Under the pieces are notes generated by a model. That model was not told the origin of the DNA. It saw only the letters and a list, made by a program, of their open reading frames with translations, and did no database searches. A stretch of DNA of 64,000 nucleotides from the NCBI GenBank assembly GCA_002007745.1, contig CP019882.1, positions 930,001-994,000 of the forward strand. The letters are read 5' to 3'. The DNA comes from Mycolicibacterium litorale. Lineage in GTDB: Bacteria > Actinomycetota > Actinomycetes > Mycobacteriales > Mycobacteriaceae. Positions 17,337 to 25,707 of the stretch are shown piece by piece (position 1 is the first letter of the stretch; each line of letters opens with the position of its first letter). The position numbers and the translations under genes are program-made.

Positions 17337-18877
17337 CTTCCTCCGTTCCAGCGGTGGATGATGCCGTGCACGGCGGGCGGTACCTCGCGGTGGCCGACGA
17401 TGCGGACGTCCAGGCCGGCATGCTCGACGACGGCCAAGGCTCGCTCGAGAGCGTGGTCGATCCACACGGGATGGTTGCCGAACACGCCACCACCGACGCG
17501 GGTCAGGAGCACCGTGTCCGAGCCGCCCCCGCCCGCCTGCTCGGCGCACGCGAGCAACGTCGCCTCATACGTGGCCTCGAGGACCAGGCGGGCGAACGGT
17601 TCCCAATCTTGTTGCGCCAGAGTTGAGTAACCAACCGGCAATGCGGAGCAAAACGCCTGCGACACCAGCTGTCGATGATCGCTGACATCGGTGACTTCGA
17701 CGTCGCGGTGCAGGCCGATCGCCAGGCGGCCGCGGAGCTCATCGATCAGCTCCGGGGTGGCGGCGCCGAGCGCGCCGTTGATCGCCGTCAACCCCACCGC
17801 GGTGCACAGCGCATAGCCGTTGCGCATCGTCCACAGCTCACCGGGCGGCAGGCCCGTCAGTTGGGCCAATGCGGCGCCGAGACCGGCCAACGCGTCGACC
17901 TGGCGGTCGGCGGTCTGCCCCATACTGTCCCCGATGGGGACGAAGTAATTGCGGTAGATCGTCGCCGCGCCGGCCGCCATCGCACACGCCGGTCCCTGGG
18001 TGTGGTCATGGGCGTAGCCGGTGACCCCGTGCTCGGGAGTGACGTGTGGCGCGGGCATCTCCAACAGGTTGAACTGCGACGCCACCTGGAACAGGGCACC
18101 TTCGAATTCGGGATCGGCGTGCAGCGCCCGCGCATCGCCGACCAGCGCGCTCACTCGGGTGCGCCGGCCCCGGTCCAGGGGCGAGCGGCGGCGAAGCTCC
18201 GCCAGGGTCGGTAAGGTCAATTCGCCGATGCTGTAGCGCTTTCCATTGACTGTCGACACCAGTTCGTGGCGGTCCACGATTAGTCGTGCGGCCGGGTGCC
18301 CGTCCTCGACGAACCCGGTGAGGCGTTCGAACCAGTCGCGCGGCCTGGCCCGCCGGCGCAGGACCTCAGCCTGCTCGTCGGCCTCCGGAGCCCGGCGGTC
18401 GGCCTTGCCGGTCCCTTCTCGCAGTTGCTGCAATCGGTCCAGCACCTGGGGGTAGCCCACCCCTTCCTCCGCGATGAGCCAGGATCCCACCACGGTGCCG
18501 GTGCGGCCGGTGCCGCCCCAGCAGTGCACGAACACCACCCTGCCCTCGGCAAGTTCTGCCCTGATGTGGGCGAGGATGTCGTCGTATCCCGCATCGTCGA
18601 TCACCGAGAAGTCGGGGATCGGGAAACGCGTGTGCCGGATCGGCAGGATGTCGTCATAGCGCAGCAGTGCGGGATCGCTGGAGGCGTTCTCGCCCTCCTC
18701 GGTGAGATCGACGAACGAATCGACGCCGGCGTCGAGCAGGGTGTGCAGTTTGCGCGTAGCCGTCTCGGGCTCTGTGGAACTGGGGTACTCGCCGGCGAGG
18801 AGGCGTCCAGGAATCACCCACCAGGCGTGCACCACGTCGTCGTGTGCCCAGCTGGGGTTCGGGGTACTCGGTGCCAT
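17333..18877 (-). CDS. Tyrosine/dual-specificity phosphatase fused to an unassigned C-terminal domain
   Basis: 514 residues. Residues 15-150 form a phosphatase domain with the P-loop HCWGGTGRTG: Cys119 and Arg125 form CX5R, and a plausible general acid is Asp89 in FPIPDFSVID. After a charged linker, residues 175-514 make a separate domain with phrases VNGKRYSIGELTLPTLAEL, HDHTQGPACAMAAGAATIYR and, near the end, VLLTRVGGGVFGN. I do not recognise it with certainty. The Gly-rich end loop recalls macrodomain/PARG-type ADP-ribose-binding folds, which would suit an NAD operon. ATG 18877 with GGAGAG upstream is preferred over a start nine codons earlier. First gene of the operon with pnuC and nadR, facing NrtR. 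Confidence 0.78.
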   Translation of the reverse strand: MAPSTPNPSWAHDDVVHAWWVIPGRLLAGEYPSSTEPETATRKLHTLLDAGVDSFVDLTEEGENASSDPALLRYDDILPIRHTRFPIPDFSVIDDAGYDDILAHIRAELAEGRVVFVHCWGGTGRTGTVVGSWLIAEEGVGYPQVLDRLQQLREGTGKADRRAPEADEQAEVLRRRARPRDWFERLTGFVEDGHPAARLIVDRHELVSTVNGKRYSIGELTLPTLAELRRRSPLDRGRRTRVSALVGDARALHADPEFEGALFQVASQFNLLEMPAPHVTPEHGVTGYAHDHTQGPACAMAAGAATIYRNYFVPIGDSMGQTADRQVDALAGLGAALAQLTGLPPGELWTMRNGYALCTAVGLTAINGALGAATPELIDELRGRLAIGLHRDVEVTDVSDHRQLVSQAFCSALPVGYSTLAQQDWEPFARLVLEATYEATLLACAEQAGGGGSDTVLLTRVGGGVFGNHPVWIDHALERALAVVEHAGLDVRIVGHREVPPAVHGIIHRWNGGR

Positions 18878-18917
18878 GTCGGTCTCTCCAGGGTCGGGTC
18901 CCACGTCTGAACCGTCG

Positions 18918-18942
18918 ATTTAGCGCAAGTTTCGCACTAAAT
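18918..18942. promoter_or_regulatory. NrtR-type operator, distal copy (imperfect palindrome)
   Basis: A 25-base imperfect palindrome with core TTTAGCGCAAG and CGCACTAAA halves lies in the divergent promoter between nrtR and the phosphatase-pnuC-nadR operon. It resembles the second site 28 bases away (centre to centre). Confidence 0.65.
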
Positions 18943-18946
18943 CATA

Positions 18947-18969
18947 TTTAGCGCAATATTTGCGCTTAA
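18947..18969. promoter_or_regulatory. NrtR-type operator, proximal copy (near-perfect palindrome)
   Basis: TTTAGCGCAA and TTGCGCTTAA flank TAT with nine of ten pairs matching. The site touches the nrtR start at ATG 18969. Its position supports autoregulation of nrtR as well as control of the divergent operon. The TTAGCGCAA half-sites are shared with the distal copy. Confidence 0.75.
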
Positions 18970-19643
18970 TGCTAGAGTCCAGCTTCGTGGGACACGGACT
19001 CGAGGTGAAGAAGGTCCACGACTATCCCCGCCCGACTGTCGCGGTGGACACCGCCCTGCTGACCTGGGATTGCGACCGGGGCCTGCTTGTCGCCGAGCTG
19101 GCTCGCGACGACACGGGCAGATGGGCGCTGCCCGGCACCTTCCTGCGTGCCGGCGAAACATTGGCCGACGCGGTCGAACGTTGCCTGCGTGAGAAGCTCG
19201 GTGTCGAGGGGATCCGCCCCCGGCAGTTGCACGTGTTCGACGATCCGGACCGCGACGACCGGGACTGGGTGCTGTCCGTTGCCCACCTGGCCGTGGTGCG
19301 CCCTGACCAACTGCGCGCGCTGGGATCGGGTTCGGCCAGCCAGACCAGGCTGGCCCCGGTGGACCGACCCGGTGAACTCTCCTGGGACCACCCCGAGATC
19401 GTCCGCCTGGCCAAGGCCGACATCCGCGAACGCTACGAGAGCGAACCCGACCCGGAGCGGTTACTCGGTCCCCGGTTCACTATGCGGGACCTGCGTCAGG
19501 TGCATGAGGCCGTCGCGGGCCGAAAGCTCCAGCGCGACAAGTTCCGCCGCACCATGGAACCGCGGCTCGTCGGGACCGGGGTGATGGAGGAGAACACCGG
19601 CACCCGCGGCAGGCCCGCCGAGTTGTTCCGCCGCCGCCGCTAA
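18969..19643 (+). CDS. nrtR: NrtR-family Nudix-related transcriptional regulator of NAD metabolism
   Basis: 224 residues. The N-terminal two thirds is a Nudix-like fold (VAVDTALLTWDCDRGLLVAE, GRWALPGTFLRAGETLADAV) with a degenerate catalytic box: the REXXEE glutamates are reduced to AVERCLREKLG. This is typical of NrtR, which binds ADP-ribose rather than hydrolysing it. The C-terminal part is a winged helix (RDLRQVHEAVAGRKLQRDKF, GRPAELFRRRR). NrtR represses NAD synthesis or salvage genes and is released by ADP-ribose or related ligands. Two palindromes and the divergent NAD salvage operon fit. ATG 18969 overlaps an operator; GTG 18987 is an alternative start. Confidence 0.9.
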   Translation: MLESSFVGHGLEVKKVHDYPRPTVAVDTALLTWDCDRGLLVAELARDDTGRWALPGTFLRAGETLADAVERCLREKLGVEGIRPRQLHVFDDPDRDDRDWVLSVAHLAVVRPDQLRALGSGSASQTRLAPVDRPGELSWDHPEIVRLAKADIRERYESEPDPERLLGPRFTMRDLRQVHEAVAGRKLQRDKFRRTMEPRLVGTGVMEENTGTRGRPAELFRRRR

Positions 19644-20122
19644 ACGGGGCTGAACCGCACTGCCGCCAACCCGTATTCATCGACCGCGGTCCGGAACTCC
19701 TCCAGCGTCGGCATCCGATCATCCCGGAACTTCAGTCCCATCATCCGTTGTGCCTTGCGGGGCCCGTACGCCGAAGCGCACCGCAGGAACAACTCGGCGA
19801 TCGCGGTTCGGTCCTCGATCAGTTCACCGCGCATGGCCGTGGTCTTGCCGTCGTGGCGCACCTGCGCCACCGCGCCGCCGCGAAAGTTCACCTTCCAGCC
19901 GGCTTCCATCAGCGCGTACAGCGAGCCGTCCAGCCAGTGCGCCGTCACCGGGACGGAGAACTGACGCCCGGACTTACGCCCGGTGAAGTTCAGCACCATG
20001 AACTGCTTGCCGAGGCTCGCCGCCAGCGGGGTCCCGAGCACGGTTCGAATCAGGGGATTGACCACCCGCATGACTACTCCGGGCGGAGCCGACGGCATGA
20101 CCGCCGCGGTCTGTTCTGCCAT
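19640..20122 (-). CDS. Deazaflavin (F420)-dependent nitroreductase-family protein
   Basis: 160 residues. The motif FTGRKSGRQFSVPVTAHWLD is the N-terminal signature of the DDN/DUF385 split-barrel family, abundant in mycobacteria, where members use F420H2 to reduce quinones or nitro drugs. The later GWKVNFRGGAVAQVRHDGK fits the same fold. ATG 20122 (MAEQTAAV) is preferred to upstream codons reaching 20200. It converges on nrtR with stops overlapping by four bases and is divergent from the GH16 gene. Confidence 0.82.
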   Translation of the reverse strand: MAEQTAAVMPSAPPGVVMRVVNPLIRTVLGTPLAASLGKQFMVLNFTGRKSGRQFSVPVTAHWLDGSLYALMEAGWKVNFRGGAVAQVRHDGKTTAMRGELIEDRTAIAELFLRCASAYGPRKAQRMMGLKFRDDRMPTLEEFRTAVDEYGLAAVRFSPV

Positions 20123-20222
20123 CGCTCCACCGTAGGCTCCAAACCCGCAAAATCCCAGATCAGATGCCATCGGGCCGATACCAAGGTTGCGCCCCGCCAA
20201 ATGAAGCGGCTTTCATGGGGTG

Positions 20223-21041
20223 ATGGATCGTCGCCAGATGCTCATGACCACAGGCCTCGGTCTGCTCGCCGCCGCCACCAGACTTCCGCAGGCCACCGCC
20301 ACCCCGACCACCGAGGTTCCGGCCGCCCCGGCCCCGCAGAACTACCTCTTCCACGACGAGTTCGACGGCCCGGCCGGCTCGGCCCCCGACCCGTCCAAGT
20401 GGACCGTGGCCCTGGCCCGCGAGTCGATGGAAGACCCCACCTACTGGGAGTTACCGCAGAACGTCGGCCAGTACCGCGACGACCGTCGCAACGTCTACCT
20501 CGACGGCAACTCCAACCTGGTCTTCCACGCCGCCAAGGACGGCCCCACCTATTACAGCGGCAAGATCTTCGGCAAGTGGAACGGCGGCATCGGGCACACC
20601 TGGGAAGCCCGGATGAAACTGGACTGCCTCACCCCCGGCTGCTGGCCGGCCTGGTATCTGTCCAATGAGAGCCCGGTCAACGGCGGCGAAGTCGACGTCA
20701 TGGAGTGGTACGGCAACGGCAAATGGGCCCCCGGCACGGCCGTGCACGCCAAACTCAACGGCGGCGAACACGTCAGCCAGACCATCGCCGTCGACAGCGC
20801 CTGGCACACCTGGCGCGTCGTCTGGGACGACGCCGGCATGCGGTTCTACAAGGACTACGCCGACGGCGCCGCGCCCTACTTCAACGTGCCGGCCCGCTCG
20901 CTGCCGGACTGGCAGTTCAACGACCCCGGCTACCAGATGTTCCCGGTGTTCGACCTCGCTGTCGCCGGTTCCGGCGGTGGCGATCCGGGTCCGGGCAGCT
21001 ACCCGGCCAACATGTTGATCGACTGGATCAGGGTCTGGTAG
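20223..21041 (+). CDS. Exported glycoside hydrolase family 16 protein (beta-glucanase-like)
   Basis: 272 residues with a probable twin-arginine-like or Sec signal (MDRRQMLMTTGLGLLAAATR). The GH16 catalytic motif ExDxxE is present as GGEVDVMEWYGNG, giving the nucleophile and acid/base glutamates. Flanking strands NYLFHDEFDGPAGSAPDPSK and YYSGKIFGKWNGGIGHTWEA are family-typical. M. tuberculosis has a comparable single-domain protein (Rv0315). It probably acts on beta-1,3-glucan outside the cell; whether its target is environmental polymer or the host is not shown. ATG 20223 follows an in-frame GTG at 20220. Confidence 0.9.
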   Translation: MDRRQMLMTTGLGLLAAATRLPQATATPTTEVPAAPAPQNYLFHDEFDGPAGSAPDPSKWTVALARESMEDPTYWELPQNVGQYRDDRRNVYLDGNSNLVFHAAKDGPTYYSGKIFGKWNGGIGHTWEARMKLDCLTPGCWPAWYLSNESPVNGGEVDVMEWYGNGKWAPGTAVHAKLNGGEHVSQTIAVDSAWHTWRVVWDDAGMRFYKDYADGAAPYFNVPARSLPDWQFNDPGYQMFPVFDLAVAGSGGGDPGPGSYPANMLIDWIRVW

Positions 21042-21155
21042 TCCGCCGACTCTCACCGTTGAGGCGGTAACCCGTCGACTTCGGCCCCGCAACGGGCGCC
21101 GCCGTGGATGATGACCATGGCGTGTCCAGCAGCGGGCGAGACGGGGGAGGCGGCC

Positions 21156-22634
21156 ATGAAGGCGCGGCAGCTGCTCCCGTCGGCAGCGCGGACCCGGATC
21201 ATGGGCTGGGTTCTGCTGCTCATCCTGGCCGCGCTCGGCATCGTCACCCTCGTGACGTGGCGGTTGCTGCTCAGCGCGGTCGACCACCGGATGGACGCCG
21301 CCCTGCACGCCGAGGTCGCCGAGTTCGAGGAACTCACCCTTTCCGGGGTCAACCGCACCACCGGGCAACCTTTCGCCAGCGTCGAGGACATGATCAGCGA
21401 CGCGATCGTCTACCGCGTCGCGCGGCCCAACGAGTTCTTCCTCGGCTACGTCGACGGCAAGTTCTACGACCAGTGTGAGTGCATCGTCGCCGCCGAACAG
21501 ATCCATGCCCACGACCAGACCGCCGCGGCGTTGGCCGCAGACCACGCGTTCACCACACTGGTCGGCTCGGTCACCGAACCCACCAGCGGCAGTTACCACC
21601 AGCCCGGTCTAGGTGACGTCCGCTACCAAGCGATGCCGGTGCACCTGGCCGGTGACCCGTCCACGGGGGTGATCGTCGCCGCCTTCCTGGCCGACCCCGA
21701 ACGCGCCGACGCCAACGCCGTCGCCCAGCTGATGCTCGCCGTCGGGGCGGGCACCCTGCTGATCGCCACCGCGGCGGCTTGGCTGGTCGCCGGCCGAATT
21801 CTGCGGCCCCTGCGCGACGTGGCCGAAACCGCCCGTTCGATCACCGACACCGACCTGTCGCGACGGATTCCCACGCGTACCGACACCACCGGCGACGACC
21901 TCGACGACTTGGTGCGCACCGTCAACAGCATGCTCGATCGGGTGGAGGCCGGGGTCGCCGCCCAGCGCCGCTTCGTCGACGACGCCGGCCATGAGCTCCG
22001 CACGCCGATCACCATCGTGCGCGGCCACCTCGAACTGCTCGACCCGCACGACCCCGACGACATTCGTGACACCTTGGCGCTGGTCGACGACGAGCTGGAA
22101 CGGATGAACCGGATGGTGTCGGATCTGCTGTTGCTGGCCCGCGCCGAACAACCCACGTTCCTGCAGACCCGGCCCGTCGACGTCGGCGCACTCACCCGCG
22201 AGATCTTCGACAAGGTCACCGGACTCGGCGAGCGCGACTTCCACCTCGATGCGGTCGCTGAAATCACCCTCGAACTGGATCCGCAACGCATCACCCAGGC
22301 GCTGATCGCGTTGGCGGACAATGCCCGCCGCTACACCGCGGCCGGCGATCGGATCAGGGTGGGTTCCGCTGTAGTGGACGGCTGGCTGCGGTTCACGGTC
22401 GCCGATAACGGGCCCGGTGTCAGCGCCGAGGACCAGAGCCGGATCTTCGACCGGTTCACCCGGGGCAGCGCCGGCGGCCACCGCTCTGACGGTGCCGGAC
22501 TGGGGCTGAGCATCGTCGCGGCCATCGCCTCGGCGCATGGCGGAAGGGTCGAACTCGACAGCAGCCCCGGCGGCGGGGCCGCCTTCGGCGTCGTCCTACC
22601 TATCCGGCAAGGAGAGCAATGGCCAGAATCCTGA
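21156..22634 (+). CDS. Two-component sensor histidine kinase
   Basis: 492 residues. Membrane helix 1 near residues 15-37 (MGWVLLLILAALGIVTLVTW), an extracytoplasmic loop of about 150 residues with a Cys pair (QCECIV), helix 2 (MLAVGAGTLLIATAAAWLVA), a HAMP linker, and the dimerisation/phosphoacceptor box DDAGHELRTPITIVRGHLEL with His279. The ATPase domain has DNARRYT (N box), DNGPGV (G1) and GAGLGLSIV (G2). ATG 21156 follows GGGGGAGG. It overlaps the response regulator gene by 16 bases, kinase first. The signal is unknown; the CxC in the sensing loop may respond to metal or redox state. Confidence 0.93.
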   Translation: MKARQLLPSAARTRIMGWVLLLILAALGIVTLVTWRLLLSAVDHRMDAALHAEVAEFEELTLSGVNRTTGQPFASVEDMISDAIVYRVARPNEFFLGYVDGKFYDQCECIVAAEQIHAHDQTAAALAADHAFTTLVGSVTEPTSGSYHQPGLGDVRYQAMPVHLAGDPSTGVIVAAFLADPERADANAVAQLMLAVGAGTLLIATAAAWLVAGRILRPLRDVAETARSITDTDLSRRIPTRTDTTGDDLDDLVRTVNSMLDRVEAGVAAQRRFVDDAGHELRTPITIVRGHLELLDPHDPDDIRDTLALVDDELERMNRMVSDLLLLARAEQPTFLQTRPVDVGALTREIFDKVTGLGERDFHLDAVAEITLELDPQRITQALIALADNARRYTAAGDRIRVGSAVVDGWLRFTVADNGPGVSAEDQSRIFDRFTRGSAGGHRSDGAGLGLSIVAAIASAHGGRVELDSSPGGGAAFGVVLPIRQGEQWPES

Positions 22635-23284
22635 TCGCCGAGGACGAACCGCGCATCTCCTCGTTCATCAACAAAGGGCTGTCCGCCAACGGTTTTGCGG
22701 TCAGTGTGGTCAGCGACGGAATCACCGCCTTCGACTATGCCTCGACTGGTGAGTTCGACATGATGATCCTCGACATCGGACTGCCCGGGATGGACGGCTT
22801 CGAGGTGCTGCGCAAGATGCGCGCCGCGAACAATCCGCTGCCGGTGATCATCCTGACGGCGCGCGACAGCGTGCAGGACACCGTCTCCGGCCTGGAAGGC
22901 GGGGCCGATGACTATATGGCCAAACCGTTCCGGTTCGAGGAGTTGCTTGCGCGAATCAGGGTGCGGCTCAACACGGAACGCACTCCGGAGCCGACGGTGC
23001 TGTCCTACGGTGGTTTGGCGCTGGACCTACGGACTCGTCGTGCCCGGGTCGGTGGCCGCGAGATCGACTTGTCCGCACGAGAGTTCGCGCTCGCGGAGAC
23101 GTTCCTGCGCCACCCCGGCCAGGTGCTCTCCCGGGAACAGTTGCTCAGCCACGTCTGGGGTTACGACTTCGATCCCGGTTCCAACGTGGTCGACGTCTAC
23201 GTCCGGTATCTGCGCCGCAAGCTGGGGGCCGACCGGTTCATTACGCTGCGGGGCATGGGTTATCGGCTCGACGAGGTGCCCTGA
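22619..23284 (+). CDS. OmpR/PhoB-family response regulator
   Basis: 221 residues. Receiver domain with the acidic pocket at AEDEP, phospho-acceptor Asp52 in MMILDIGLPGMDG and Lys102 in MAKPF. The C-terminal winged-helix DNA-binding domain runs from about residue 125 (LDLSAREFALAETFLRH, SNVVDVYVRYLRRKLG, RGMGYRLDE). ATG is preceded by AAGGAGAGCA within the end of the kinase gene. Partner of the kinase. The two small exported proteins that converge from downstream are possible but unproven targets. Confidence 0.95.
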   Translation: MARILIAEDEPRISSFINKGLSANGFAVSVVSDGITAFDYASTGEFDMMILDIGLPGMDGFEVLRKMRAANNPLPVIILTARDSVQDTVSGLEGGADDYMAKPFRFEELLARIRVRLNTERTPEPTVLSYGGLALDLRTRRARVGGREIDLSAREFALAETFLRHPGQVLSREQLLSHVWGYDFDPGSNVVDVYVRYLRRKLGADRFITLRGMGYRLDEVP

Positions 23285-23291
23285 ATCGTCT

Positions 23292-23537
23292 TCACCGTCC
23301 CGGCTCGCCGCTCGGGACAGACTCGGATCCGGTTGCTCTGCTGCCCGCCGGGCAGGGATCCGCCGTCCGAACCGATACCCCGCGAATTTCCGGCACCTGG
23401 CTGGCCGCGACGGTGGTGCGGATGCTGATGCCGGGCTCGCTCAAATGGGGCTGCACGACCCAACATCCGATACCGAAGAGGTTCAGCCCGCCAGCCGCAA
23501 CGGCGAAGATGACGAGCTTCCACTGGGCTCGCTTCAT
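23292..23537 (-). CDS. Small exported protein, function unknown
   Basis: 81 residues starting MKRAQWKLVIFAVAAGGLN. An N-terminal signal or anchor (IFAVAAGGLNLFGIGCWVV) precedes a mature part with a single further Cys and a Ser/Gly-rich end. The gene sits downstream of another small exported gene on the same strand, 72 bases away, and converges on the response regulator. Coding support is modest: signal sequence, typical codon usage and position. Confidence 0.5.
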   Translation of the reverse strand: MKRAQWKLVIFAVAAGGLNLFGIGCWVVQPHLSEPGISIRTTVAASQVPEIRGVSVRTADPCPAGSRATGSESVPSGEPGR

Positions 23538-23609
23538 TGGTCTTTCTTTCGATGGTGTGTCAGCAGGCATCGACCCCGGCTCGCGAGCAAGCCGGGGTCG
23601 CGCCGGCGG

Positions 23610-23882
23610 TCAGTCGGCGACCAGCCACACCTGATCGGGACTGATGTAGGGGCCGTATCGGCCGGGGCCACCGCGCACCGGTGACGGCGAGGTCTTGATG
23701 GCCGTGCTGCCGTTGGTCTGGCATCGGGTCGCATCGGCTCCCCCGGACGTGCAGTCCTGCGTGGTGCCGGTGATACCGGCCGGAGCCGGGGCCGCCTCGG
23801 CGGTGGTGATGCCGAGGAAGCTCAGGCCGGCCATCGCAACGCCGACGGCGAGGACCTTCCAGGTACGGGTACTGCGGTTCAT
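23610..23882 (-). CDS. Small exported protein, function unknown
   Basis: 90 residues from ATG 23882, preceded by AAGGAGAACGCC, a strong ribosome site. Signal peptide MNRSTRTWKVLAVGVAMAGLSF... ending AEAAPAP. The mature part of about 60 residues has two Cys (DCTSGG, RCQTNG) likely in a disulfide and ends YISPDQVWLVAD. Unrecognised. Probably co-transcribed with the 81-residue gene that follows. Confidence 0.65.
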   Translation of the reverse strand: MNRSTRTWKVLAVGVAMAGLSFLGITTAEAAPAPAGITGTTQDCTSGGADATRCQTNGSTAIKTSPSPVRGGPGRYGPYISPDQVWLVAD

Positions 23883-23995
23883 GGCGTTCTCCTTGGTTCT
23901 CGATTCGCGTCTTTCGCGTGACATCAGATTCGCGAGCCGAGGTGAGAGCTGAAGGAGACGAAGATGAGTGGCTTCTCATCCTGCGGTGGTGCAAG

Positions 23996-24026
23996 AAAAA
24001 GTCCCGCCCCCGTTCAGGGGCGGGAC
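23996..24026 (-). terminator. Intrinsic terminator for the DUF5709 gene
   Basis: Perfect 10-bp arms GTCCCGCCCC (24001-24010) and GGGGCGGGAC (24017-24026). Read on the minus strand the stem is followed by TTTTTC. It lies 89 bases downstream of the minus-strand gene ending at 24115. Confidence 0.85.
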
Positions 24027-24114
24027 TCAAATGTTGTGCCCACGACTGTGGGGCCTATGCCGAAGAACGCACCCGTACGGCCGTCATAGCACCCACAGCC
24101 GGTACGGCAGTGGC

Positions 24115-24573
24115 TCAGTCCTGGTCAGGGATGACGTGCATGGCGGCCTCTTCAGCGGAGGCTGCGCCGCCGTCGATGCCGACATCGGTGGCGAACGCCT
24201 CCGCGTCGTCGTCTTCCCCGAAGCCGGCGTCGGGAGCCACCAGCCGGCCTGAGCGGGCTTGGCCGACCTCGTCGTCCTCCGGGAACTCCTCCTCGGCCTC
24301 CGAATCGGCCTCTGAACGCTCCTGCGCCAACTCATCAAGCACGTTGCCCAGCCGCGAGACCGGATCCGGCTCCTCCTCGGCCAGCAGCTCGTCGAGGGTC
24401 TCCGGGCCGGGATGGTCCAGGTTGGTGCGGGCGTACGGCCGCTCCGGCGGGGAGATGCCCTCGTCGAGGATGTCGTCGACGCCCCGGTCGACCAGGGTGT
24501 CCTCCGGCTGGAGCTGGTTGTCGTCTTCGACGCTGTATTCGCCGGTGTCGGTGGTGTCGTCCCAGGTGCTCAC
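24115..24573 (-). CDS. DUF5709 family acidic protein
   Basis: 152 residues, strongly acidic, with no membrane segment. It starts STWDDTTDTGEYSVEDDNQLQ and contains the family phrases QLQPEDTLVDRGVDDILDEG and SPPERPYARTN. GTG 24571-24573 is the start; the open frame upstream to 24711 is not coding-like. DUF5709 proteins are common in Actinobacteria and functionally uncharacterised. Probably disordered over much of its length. Divergent from the redox operon at 24710. Confidence 0.8.
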   Translation of the reverse strand: MSTWDDTTDTGEYSVEDDNQLQPEDTLVDRGVDDILDEGISPPERPYARTNLDHPGPETLDELLAEEEPDPVSRLGNVLDELAQERSEADSEAEEEFPEDDEVGQARSGRLVAPDAGFGEDDDAEAFATDVGIDGGAASAEEAAMHVIPDQD

Positions 24574-24709
24574 AGGTCCCAGAATGGCACGACATCGGGC
24601 ATCCGTGCCGGGGTCTTTCGTCACATCGCGCTGGCCCGATGGCCACCACCTGCACAGACCTCTCGAAGTTCTTTGAGGCCTTAAAGAATCGGCCGCCACC
24701 ATCGTGGCC

Positions 24710-25168
24710 ATGGAATCACCTCGTTCCGGATTTCGCCGCGCCGCACTGACCTCGTGGGCCCTGGCCGGGATCGGTGCGGCGGGGGTCGCCGGTGCATCCG
24801 CTCTGGCCTACGCCGGCACCGTCAAGCCCGCGCCGGTGGCAACGCCCGCCGTGGTCTCACCGGACGCCGTCTCCGATCCCGCCGTGAACCTGCCGCCCGC
24901 GCCGTCCGTCGCACCACCGCCCGCCCCGGACATGACGCCTCCGCCGCAGCCGCCGGAGCCGGAGCCGGCGCCGGCGCCGACCACCGAGGCACCGGTCCAG
25001 ACCTACACCCCGAAGGCGTCGGTGCAGCAGCAGCCCCCCGCCGCCGCACCGACGACGAAGTCCCAGCCGGCCTTCCCCATCCGCCAGAGCCACGTCCCCT
25101 TGGGTGGCGGCGGGACATCGGGCGGCAACAACTTCTCCCCGCACGTCACCGTCTCCCGCGGATCATGA
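24710..25168 (+). CDS. Membrane-anchored Pro-rich protein of the redox operon
   Basis: 152 residues. N-terminal anchor near residues 12-35 (LTSWALAGIGAAGVAGASAL), then an extracytoplasmic Pro/Ala/Glu-rich region (residues 40-120), ending with a Gly-rich GGGGTSGGNNFSPHVTVSRGS. No FMN-binding motif is visible. Its stop overlaps the next start (ATGA at 25165-25168), so it belongs to the operon with the cytochrome-like and NuoF-like genes. It may serve as a scaffold or extracytoplasmic partner. Confidence 0.72.
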   Translation: MESPRSGFRRAALTSWALAGIGAAGVAGASALAYAGTVKPAPVATPAVVSPDAVSDPAVNLPPAPSVAPPPAPDMTPPPQPPEPEPAPAPTTEAPVQTYTPKASVQQQPPAAAPTTKSQPAFPIRQSHVPLGGGGTSGGNNFSPHVTVSRGS

Positions 25169-25707
25169 CCAGCGAAGCGTTGTGGGCACTGGGCCGCGGT
25201 AACGGTGTGGTGGCGCTGGCCTTCCTGACCCTGTCGGTGGCGTTGGGCATCACCACCCGCTCGGGGCGCCCGATGTGGGCGCTGCCGCGGTTCGCCGTCT
25301 CCGATGTCCACCGGTTCGTCGCGCTGGCCGCGACGCTGCTCGTGGCGCTGCACATGGCGCTGCTGTTCCTGGACCCGTACGCCAAGCTGGAGCTTGTCGA
25401 CTTCGTCGTCCCGTTCCTCGGGGCCTACCGGCCGCTGTGGCAGGGGTTGGGCACGGTCGCCGTCGACGTGCTCGCCGTCGTGGTTGTCACCGGGCTGCTG
25501 CGCACCCACCTCGGCCCACGGGTGTTTCGGGTGGTGCACTGGGCGACCTATGCCTTGTGGCCCATTGCGACGGCCCATGCACTGGGCAACGGCACCGATA
25601 CCGGCCGGATCTGGTTCCTGGCGTTCGCGGGCTGCTGTGCGCTGTTGGTGACCGTCGTGCTGGTGTGGCGGATACGCGCCGACTTCAGCGAGTACGCCGA
25701 TGCCTAG
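25165..25707 (+). CDS. Ferric-reductase-like transmembrane cytochrome b
   Basis: 180 residues, about six membrane helices. Two helices carry paired histidines suited to ligate haem: VHRFVALAATLLVALHMALL (13 apart) and VHWATYALWPIATAHALG (14 apart). This is the plan of the ferric reductase/YedZ/NOX transmembrane superfamily. No flavin or NAD domain is attached, so electrons must come from a partner, plausibly the NuoF-like protein encoded next, whose start overlaps by eight bases. Start ATG 25165. Confidence 0.85.
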   Translation: MTSEALWALGRGNGVVALAFLTLSVALGITTRSGRPMWALPRFAVSDVHRFVALAATLLVALHMALLFLDPYAKLELVDFVVPFLGAYRPLWQGLGTVAVDVLAVVVVTGLLRTHLGPRVFRVVHWATYALWPIATAHALGNGTDTGRIWFLAFAGCCALLVTVVLVWRIRADFSEYADA

